NCBI RefSeq assembly: GCF_027486195.1
Contig: NZ_JAIXPP010000059.1
Location: forward strand, 1 to 64,000
DNA from: Novosphingobium sp.
GTDB lineage: Bacteria > Pseudomonadota > Alphaproteobacteria > Sphingomonadales > Sphingomonadaceae
Direction: 5' to 3'
Length of the DNA: 64,000 nt
The notes below the pieces were generated by a model, which did no database searches, was not told the DNA's origin, and saw only the letters and a program-made list of their open reading frames with translations. The translations under genes and the position numbers were made by a program. Positions 58,563-64,000 of the stretch are shown in pieces; position 1 is the stretch's first letter, and every line of letters starts with the position of its first letter.

Positions 58563-59273
58563 ATGCAAGACCAGCCACACGCCGCATCGCCGGAAACTTC
58601 ATCGCCGGAAACTTCGGGCATTCCCACCTCGCTCTTCGCCTTTTCGCTGCTCTATGGCGGGCTTGTCGTGCTGGCCGGCGTGCTCGGCACCAAGATCGCC
58701 GCGCTCGGCCATTGGCCGCTGCTCGGCGATCTGGCGGTCGAAAGCGGGATCTTCGCGTTCCTGCTGCTGGTTGTCATGGCCAGCGCCGTCGCTGAACTCT
58801 ATGGGCAGGATGTGGCCAACACGCTGGTGCGCTTCGGCTTCGTTCCGCTGATCGTCTCGATGCTGCTGCTCACCTTCGTGATCAAGGTGGTGCCGCCCGC
58901 GCCGTTCTGGGGCGATCAGGAAGCCTATGCGCGCCTCCTCGGCCAAGGCGCGCGGATGCAGTTTGCGGGCCTCATTTCCTACGGCACCTCGCAGACGCTC
59001 AATGTCTACGTCTTCTCGCGGCTTGCCGGTGGGCGCGGGCGGCTGCTGATCTTGCGCGCCTGGATCGCCAGCCTCCTTAGCCAGATGGTCGATACGCTGA
59101 TCTTCATCACGATCTCGTTCGCAGGGGTAACTGATGCTGCCGGCGTGCCGCTGCCGATTGGCGAGATCATGGCGGGCCAGATCGCCGCCAAGCTGCTGCT
59201 CTCCACGATCATGGTGCCGCCGCTGATCTGGGCCTTCGTCAAGTTGGGCCGCAAGCTCGACGGCCAGCGCTAA
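58563..59273 (+). CDS. Queuosine precursor transporter (VUT/YhhQ family)
   Basis: The protein is 236 residues from MQDQPHAAS, with an N-terminal SPETSSPETS encoded by a 15-bp tandem repeat (58586-58615). Six transmembrane helices follow. AELYGQDVANTLVRFGFV and FSRLAGGRGRLLILRAWIAS...SQMVDTLIFI are the VUT signature. The family imports preQ0/preQ1 for tRNA modification. No Shine-Dalgarno is visible before the ATG. Confidence 0.88.
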   Translation: MQDQPHAASPETSSPETSGIPTSLFAFSLLYGGLVVLAGVLGTKIAALGHWPLLGDLAVESGIFAFLLLVVMASAVAELYGQDVANTLVRFGFVPLIVSMLLLTFVIKVVPPAPFWGDQEAYARLLGQGARMQFAGLISYGTSQTLNVYVFSRLAGGRGRLLILRAWIASLLSQMVDTLIFITISFAGVTDAAGVPLPIGEIMAGQIAAKLLLSTIMVPPLIWAFVKLGRKLDGQR

Positions 59274-59315
59274 ATATTGCACCTTCGGGCTGCTTGGTCC
59301 AAAGCGCGGCGCATC

Positions 59316-60254
59316 ATGGCAACCACGCACGATCCCGCAGCCGACGACGCCGCCCATCACAAGGCGATGCTCGCCAAGGCCGAAACGCTCACCGAGGCGC
59401 TGCCTTACCTGCAGCGATATGCGGGCAAGACCTTCGTGGTGAAGTATGGCGGGCATGCCATGGGCGATCCCGATCTCGCGCAGGATTTTGCCGAAGACAT
59501 CGTGCTGTTGAAGGCGGTCGGCATCAATCCGGTGGTCGTCCACGGCGGCGGACCGCAGATCGGGCGGATGTTGAAGGCCCTCGGCATCGAATCGCGCTTC
59601 GTCGATGGCCTTCGGGTGACCGACAAGCAGACCGCCGAAGTCGCCGAAATGGTCCTCGCCGGCGCGATCAACAAGGAACTGGTAAGCTGGATCGCCCGCG
59701 CCGGAGGCAAGGCCATCGGCATTTCCGGCAAGGACGGCGGCATGGTGATCGCCCGCAAGGTCGAGGCGAAGAAGGCTCCCAAGGCGATCAACGACGCCGA
59801 AAGCGGGGAAGCCATCGTCGTGGACCTCGGCTTCGTCGGCGAACCGGCGAAGATCGACACCACGGTGATCGACACCATCACCGGCGCCAACATGATCCCG
59901 GTCATCGCCCCGATCGGCGTGGGCGAGGATGGCGAAACCTACAACATCAACGCCGACACCATGGCCGGTGCGATCGCCGCGGCGCTGGGCGCGGCGCGGC
60001 TGTTCCTGCTTACCGACGTGCCGGGCGTGCTCGACAAGGAACGCCGCCTGCTCACCGACCTCACCCCGGCAGACATCACCCGCCTTGCAGAGGATGGCAC
60101 GATCAGCGGCGGCATGATCCCCAAGCTCGAGACCTGTGTCCATGCGGTGGAAGCCGGATGCGAGGCGGCAGTCGTGCTCGACGGGCGCGTGCCGCATGCG
60201 ATGCTGATCGAAATCTTTACCGCGCGCGGTGCCGGTACACTGATTCGCGCGTGA
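59316..60254 (+). CDS. argB: Acetylglutamate kinase
   Basis: The protein is 312 residues from MATTHDPAA; an in-frame start at 59277 is less likely. It has [22 protein letters not shown] and the amino-acid kinase end [15 protein letters not shown]...[11 protein letters not shown]. It phosphorylates N-acetylglutamate in arginine biosynthesis. Length is normal for the arginine-inhibited type with an N-terminal helix. 42 bases after the transporter gene, so possibly in one transcript. Confidence 0.96.
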   Translation: MATTHDPAADDAAHHKAMLAKAETLTEALPYLQRYAGKTFVVKYGGHAMGDPDLAQDFAEDIVLLKAVGINPVVVHGGGPQIGRMLKALGIESRFVDGLRVTDKQTAEVAEMVLAGAINKELVSWIARAGGKAIGISGKDGGMVIARKVEAKKAPKAINDAESGEAIVVDLGFVGEPAKIDTTVIDTITGANMIPVIAPIGVGEDGETYNINADTMAGAIAAALGAARLFLLTDVPGVLDKERRLLTDLTPADITRLAEDGTISGGMIPKLETCVHAVEAGCEAAVVLDGRVPHAMLIEIFTARGAGTLIRA

Positions 60255-60304
60255 AGCTGAGCGCGGCGCAGGGAACCGGCGCGGCTGCGGGGCATTGGCC
60301 TTGC

Positions 60305-60829
60305 ATGATACACCGCTTTCTCTGCGCTGCCGCCCTGCTCGCCCTCGCGGCCTGCACAGCCCCGGCTCCTGCACCTTCGCCTTCCCCCACAGGCTCGCCG
60401 GCGGTTTCCCCCGCGGAATCGCCTGCCCTGGATGCGTCGGCAACGCCTGATGCGCCGCCACCGCCTGCGCCAGCCCGGCCTCCCGGTTCGCGCGATCCCG
60501 ATGTGGTCCTGCGCGCATGGGGCGATGCGATCGAGGCGCGCGATTGGGTGGTGGTCCGCGCCTTCTGGGGTGATCTGGGCGCGCGCAGCGGCCTTTCGGA
60601 GGCCGACTTCGCGGCACAGTGGGCCGGGCTGCACTATCCGAAAGTGACCTTTGGCAAGGGCGAAAGCGAAGGCGCGGCGGGCTCGATCTACTACACCGCG
60701 CCGGTCACGATCACCGACGGTTCGCGCATCATCACCGGCGAAGTCGTGCTGCGCCGGGTCAACGACGTCGACGGTGCCACGTCGGAGCAACTGCGCTGGC
60801 ACATCGAAGGCACCACGCTCAAGCTCTGA
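60305..60829 (+). CDS. Lipoprotein, unknown function
   Basis: The protein is 174 residues from MIHRFLCAAALLALAAC, with a lipobox LAAC at Cys17. A Pro/Ala/Ser linker (about 18-62) precedes a small domain with AWGDAIEARDWVVVRAFWGD and IYYTAPVTITDGSRIITGEVVLRR. The domain resembles NTF2-like folds, by appearance only. It follows argB by 50 bases. A longer frame starting within argB is out of frame. Confidence 0.7.
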   Translation: MIHRFLCAAALLALAACTAPAPAPSPSPTGSPAVSPAESPALDASATPDAPPPPAPARPPGSRDPDVVLRAWGDAIEARDWVVVRAFWGDLGARSGLSEADFAAQWAGLHYPKVTFGKGESEGAAGSIYYTAPVTITDGSRIITGEVVLRRVNDVDGATSEQLRWHIEGTTLKL

Positions 60830-60857
60830 AAATCCGCACTCGCATGCGGGAAGCTCT

Positions 60858-60892
60858 GGACAAATTTGTATGCAACACATACAAGTTTGTCC
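60858..60892. repeat. Strong inverted repeat between lipoprotein and yggT genes
   Basis: GGACAAATTTGTATG (60858-60872) and CATACAAGTTTGTCC (60878-60892) pair at 14 of 15 positions with one G-T wobble, around CAACA. No T-run follows, so it is not a classical terminator. The A/T-rich arms stand out from the GC-rich surroundings; it could be a regulator site or a small dispersed element. Confidence 0.55.
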
Positions 60893-60984
60893 ATCGCCGT
60901 CGGTCGTTCGGCGAGGGGCCCCTTGTGGCTTCGGGAGAGGGTCGGCTAGGAGCGTGCACTCCTTGCTGACATAGGGAATGCGTA

Positions 60985-61284
60985 ATGCTGTTGTTCTCGT
61001 TGATTGCGGCCCTGATCAAGCTTATTCAGCTGCTTCAGATCGTTGTAATCATTTCGTTTATTTTGAGCATGCTGATCGCATTCAACGTGGTGAGCCAGCG
61101 CAACAAGGTTGTTTCGGCCTTGCTGACAGCGCTGGGTGCGATCCTTGACCCGCTCTTGAATCCCATCCGCCGGGCGATGCCAAACACCGGAGCCATCGAT
61201 TTCTCGCCGATGATCGTGATCTTCGGCCTGGATCTGGTTGTCCGCGTTCTCATCTTCCTCGCCGACATGACCACGCCGTACTGA
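60985..61284 (+). CDS. YggT-family membrane protein
   Basis: The 99-residue protein has two transmembrane helices ([23 protein letters not shown] and [17 protein letters not shown]) and the loop [24 protein letters not shown], the YggT signature. The family is linked to membrane biogenesis, osmotic tolerance and cell-division regions. It is followed by folD after 26 bases. Confidence 0.88.
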   Translation: MLLFSLIAALIKLIQLLQIVVIISFILSMLIAFNVVSQRNKVVSALLTALGAILDPLLNPIRRAMPNTGAIDFSPMIVIFGLDLVVRVLIFLADMTTPY

Positions 61285-61310
61285 TCCAACTGCAACCCGA
61301 GAGTACTGCA

Positions 61311-62204
61311 ATGACTGCCGCGATGATCGATGGGAAGGCGTTTGCCGCAACGCTGCGCGCGAAGGTGGGAGAGCTTGCCGCCGCGTTCGAAGCCAAAGCA
61401 GGTCGCAAGGCGGGGCTTGCCGTGGTGCTGGTTGGCGAAGATCCCGCGAGCCAGGTCTATGTTCGCTCCAAGGGCAAGCAGACCATCGGGGCCGGGATGG
61501 CAAGCTTCGAGCACCGCCTGCCCGCTGAAACGCCGGAGGCCGATCTCCTCGCGCTGGTCGAGCAACTCAACACCGATCCTGCGGTCGACGGCATTCTTGT
61601 GCAGCTGCCGCTGCCTTCGCACATGGACGAGCAGAAGGTGATCTCCACGATCAACCCGAACAAGGACGTGGACGGTTTCCACGTGATCAGCGCAGGCCGC
61701 CTAGCGGTGGGCCAGCCGGGCTTCGTGCCCTGCACGCCGCTCGGCTGCCTGATGCTGCTGAAGGACCGGCTGGGCTCGCTCTCCGGGCTCGATGCGGTGG
61801 TGATCGGGCGTTCCAACATCGTCGGCAAGCCAATGGCGCAGCTGCTTCTGGCCGAAAGCTGCACGGTTACGATCGCGCACAGCCGCACCAAGAACCTGCC
61901 CGAAGTGGTGCGCCGCGCCGACATCGTGGTGGCCGCGGTCGGCCGAGCGGAAATGGTCAAGGCCGACTGGATCAAGCCCGGTGCGACCGTAATCGACGTC
62001 GGCATCAACCGCGTGCCCGCCGCCGAGGAAGGCAAGACGCGGCTGGTCGGAGATGTCGACTATGCTGGCGCGATGGAAGTGGCCGGTGCGGTAACCCCGG
62101 TGCCCGGCGGGGTCGGCCCGATGACAATCGCCGTACTGCTGCGCAATGCCCTCGTAGCCGCCTATCGGGGCGCCGGGCTGGAGCTGGCAGCGGACGCGAT
62201 CTGA
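61311..62204 (+). CDS. folD: Bifunctional methylenetetrahydrofolate dehydrogenase/cyclohydrolase
   Basis: The 297-residue protein has [32 protein letters not shown] and the NADP-binding [18 protein letters not shown], and ends with [20 protein letters not shown]. It interconverts 5,10-methylene- and 10-formyltetrahydrofolate. The catalytic Lys in YVRSKGK is present. Length is normal. Confidence 0.96.
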   Translation: MTAAMIDGKAFAATLRAKVGELAAAFEAKAGRKAGLAVVLVGEDPASQVYVRSKGKQTIGAGMASFEHRLPAETPEADLLALVEQLNTDPAVDGILVQLPLPSHMDEQKVISTINPNKDVDGFHVISAGRLAVGQPGFVPCTPLGCLMLLKDRLGSLSGLDAVVIGRSNIVGKPMAQLLLAESCTVTIAHSRTKNLPEVVRRADIVVAAVGRAEMVKADWIKPGATVIDVGINRVPAAEEGKTRLVGDVDYAGAMEVAGAVTPVPGGVGPMTIAVLLRNALVAAYRGAGLELAADAI

Positions 62205-62249
62205 GGCGCTGCCTTTCTATTGCCGGCAGCCTGCTCTAGGCTTGGCCAC

Positions 62250-63044
62250 ATGAAGCACTCGGTACCCCTCGCCCTGCTCGCCCCCGCCCTGCTCGCCCCC
62301 GCCCTGCTTACCCTCGCCCTGCCCGTTGCGGCGCAGGACCCTCGCGGGGCGCCGGGGTTTGGCAGCGCCATCACGCCCATCGGCAATCCCAGCGCACTGA
62401 TTGCAGCGGAGAGCGCGTTTGCACGGCTGGCGCGCGAGAAGGGCCAGTGGACCGCCTTTGCTGCGACCGCCACCGACGAGGCGGAAATGTTCGTGCCGCA
62501 GCGCGTGGCTGCCAAACTCTGGCTCAAGGGCCGCGCCAATCCGCCGCAAGCGGTGCAGTGGCAGCCGAGCTCGGTCTGGATGAGCTGCGACGGCAGCGCG
62601 GGGGTGACCTTCGGCGGCTATCGGGCAGGTGGCAGCAACGGCTGGTTCTCCACCGTGTGGCAGCGCCAGCGCAAGAAGGGTGACTACAAGTGGGTGCTCG
62701 ATCAGGGCGGTGATCTCACTGCGCCGCTGGCCGGGGCCGACTTCATCACCGGCAAAGTCGCCGATTGCCCGCCGCGCCCGCGCCGCGATCCGCTGGCCGA
62801 TGCGCCACCCACGCCCAAGCGCGGTGATCCGCCCCCGCCGCCTCGCCCGCTGGCCGGACCGATCCCGGCGCTGGCCGCACCTGCCGGCTCAGATAGCAAG
62901 GACGGCCGCTCGATCGACGGCACGCTCGTCTGGCGCTCCACCGTGCTGCCGGGGGGGACGCGCGAATGGACCGTATGGATGTGGCAGGACGGCAAGATGA
63001 ACGAGGTGCTGAAGCGCACCGAAGTGGCGAAGAACGAGGGATAG
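62250..63044 (+). CDS. Exported hypothetical protein
   Basis: The protein is 264 residues from MKHSVPLALL. The signal peptide is built by a 15-bp tandem repeat (units at 62271-62285 and 62286-62300, with two degenerate copies after) and ends at PVAAQD. The mature part has ALIAAESAFARLAREKGQWTAF, WQPSSVWMSCDGS and a Pro-rich segment (about 190-215). DUF4440/NTF2-like character is possible at about 55-150. The start is 45 bases after folD; marC follows after 4 bases. Confidence 0.65.
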   Translation: MKHSVPLALLAPALLAPALLTLALPVAAQDPRGAPGFGSAITPIGNPSALIAAESAFARLAREKGQWTAFAATATDEAEMFVPQRVAAKLWLKGRANPPQAVQWQPSSVWMSCDGSAGVTFGGYRAGGSNGWFSTVWQRQRKKGDYKWVLDQGGDLTAPLAGADFITGKVADCPPRPRRDPLADAPPTPKRGDPPPPPRPLAGPIPALAAPAGSDSKDGRSIDGTLVWRSTVLPGGTREWTVWMWQDGKMNEVLKRTEVAKNEG

Positions 63045-63048
63045 GATA

Positions 63049-63669
63049 ATGCTGGCGCTGTTCCTTTCCGCCTTCACAACGCTGTTCGTGGTGATCGACC
63101 CTCCCGGCTGCGCCCCGATCTACGCCGGGCTGACGGCTTCGGCCACGCCGCGTCAGGCCTTCATCATGGCCTTGCGCGCATGCCTGATTGCCAGCGGCAT
63201 TCTCGTGGTCTTCGCATTGTTCGGCGAGGATCTGCTCGGCGCGCTGCATATCGAGCTCGACAGCTTCCGCATCGCCGGCGGGATCATGCTGTTCATGATC
63301 GCGATCGACATGGTGTTCGAGAAGCGCACCGAGCGGCGCGAGGAGCGGGCGGAGAAAGTGCGCACCGCGCAGCCACAAGTGGAGGACGTTTCCGTCTTCC
63401 CGATGGCCATGCCGATGCTGGCCGGCCCCGGCTCGATCGCCTCGGTCATGCTGCTCACCGCGCGGGCGCACGGTCTGCCTGAGACGCTGGTGATACTGGC
63501 GGCACTCGGCGCGGTCATGCTGCTGAGCTTCATCGCGCTGGTCGCCGCGCGCCCGATCATCCGGGCGCTGGGCTCGCAGGTCGAGGCGGTTATCACCCGG
63601 CTGCTGGGTGTGTTGCTCGCCGCGCTTGCCGCGCAATTCGTGATCGACGGGATCAGGGCCCAGTTCTAG
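63049..63669 (+). CDS. MarC-family integral membrane protein
   Basis: The 206-residue protein has six transmembrane helices. FTTLFVVIDPPGCAPIYAGLT, IAGGIMLFMIAIDMVF and FPMAMPMLAGPGSIASVMLL are MarC signatures. The function is unresolved; an earlier link to antibiotic resistance is not supported. It follows the exported protein gene by 4 bases. Confidence 0.9.
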   Translation: MLALFLSAFTTLFVVIDPPGCAPIYAGLTASATPRQAFIMALRACLIASGILVVFALFGEDLLGALHIELDSFRIAGGIMLFMIAIDMVFEKRTERREERAEKVRTAQPQVEDVSVFPMAMPMLAGPGSIASVMLLTARAHGLPETLVILAALGAVMLLSFIALVAARPIIRALGSQVEAVITRLLGVLLAALAAQFVIDGIRAQF

Positions 63670-63670
63670 A

Positions 63671-64000
63671 TTACTGCAGCGTCACCCGCCCATCGTCCGA
63701 ATCGCGGCGGCCGAAGAATTGCATGAGCTGGACGAGGAGCTCGCACCGCGCGGCAAGGCTGTCAGCCTCCAGCAGGGCCTGCTTGGCGGCCGCATCGAAC
63801 GGGGCGATTTGCGAGACGCCGTTGATGAGCGAGACATCATCGAGCCGGCCGACCGAATCCCAATCGACCGAATAGCCCTGCGCATCGGCAAAGCGGCGCG
63901 CCTCGCGCTCGAACGAGGCGCGTTCGACCGCGCTGAGGCTGGCGCCCGCGTCATCCTCGATCAGTTCGCCCTCGACCTGGCGGAAGGGCGTCGTCACATC
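63671..64000 (-). CDS. LON-substrate-binding-domain protein, C-terminal part
   Basis: At least 108 residues are seen and the gene continues past the right edge, so the internal ATG at 63997 is probably not the start. DVSLINGVSQIAPFDAAAKQALLEADSLAARCELLVQLMQFFG is the end of the LON N-terminal-type domain family found as stand-alone proteins in alphaproteobacteria. Role unknown. One base separates it from the convergent marC gene. Confidence 0.72.
   Translation of the reverse strand, partial: DVTTPFRQVEGELIEDDAGASLSAVERASFEREARRFADAQGYSVDWDSVGRLDDVSLINGVSQIAPFDAAAKQALLEADSLAARCELLVQLMQFFGRRDSDDGRVTLQ

Noticed and set aside
59294..60829. 511-codon frame spanning argB and the lipoprotein
   Set aside because: Its first two thirds are out-of-frame argB. 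Only the last 174 codons (from 60305) encode the lipoprotein.

Overview
The window is high-GC chromosomal DNA whose gene content (FtsK, MutS, S9/L13, heme A synthase, ald with a divergent Lrp-type regulator, a TonB receptor, 7TMR-DISM GGDEF protein, DUF1244, ThiS-ThiG) suggests an alphaproteobacterium, most likely a sphingomonad (Sphingomonadales). The genus cannot be fixed from sequence reading alone.

Layout. 1-4268: edge repeat and a minus-strand cluster arfB, rluA-type pseudouridine synthase, aminotransferase, fused pabB-pabC. 4393-8776: HerA-like ATPase and M1 aminopeptidase. 8812-11671: EF-hand protein, response regulator and histidine kinase in one operon. 11799-16965: cupin, VOC protein, aminopeptidase P, oligopeptidase B, thioesterase. 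16962-24743: diguanylate cyclase, ald with divergent lrp, a CxxC protein, ftsK, a ThiE-like gene, yggS. 24792-29539: TonB receptor, a small membrane protein, pyruvate kinase, DUF1244 protein. 42665-51355: rpsI-rplM, a secreted protein, heme A synthase, merC, thiS-thiG, an MFS transporter, malic enzyme. 51450-64000: two large membrane proteins around mutS, nucleoside transporter, queuosine-precursor transporter, argB, lipoprotein, yggT, folD, a secreted protein, marC and a partial LON-domain gene.

Between the DUF1244 gene and rpsI lies a roughly 13-kb, visibly lower-GC genomic island (about 29606-42664). A 9-bp direct repeat, TTAGCGCTT, containing the rpsI stop codon, sits at both ends. The island has its own terminator for rpsI at the right end and has pushed what looks like the ancestral rpsI terminator to the left end. 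It carries a tyrosine integrase next to the right end, a second short FimB-type tyrosine recombinase, a large single-chain Type ISP-like restriction-modification enzyme flanked by two unrecognised genes in the same direction, an XRE regulator with a perfect 16-bp palindrome, an HUH-like replication protein, a GIY-YIG protein with a RAMA-like C-terminus, a truncated H-NS-like protein and several small unknowns. No phage structural or conjugation genes are present, so it looks like a small integrative defence element. The three-gene Type ISP cluster and the element's own replication/excision signals are the best candidates for undescribed biology here.

Coordinates of starts were chosen by ribosome-binding sites and family length. 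Family names come from recognition of motifs without database searches.
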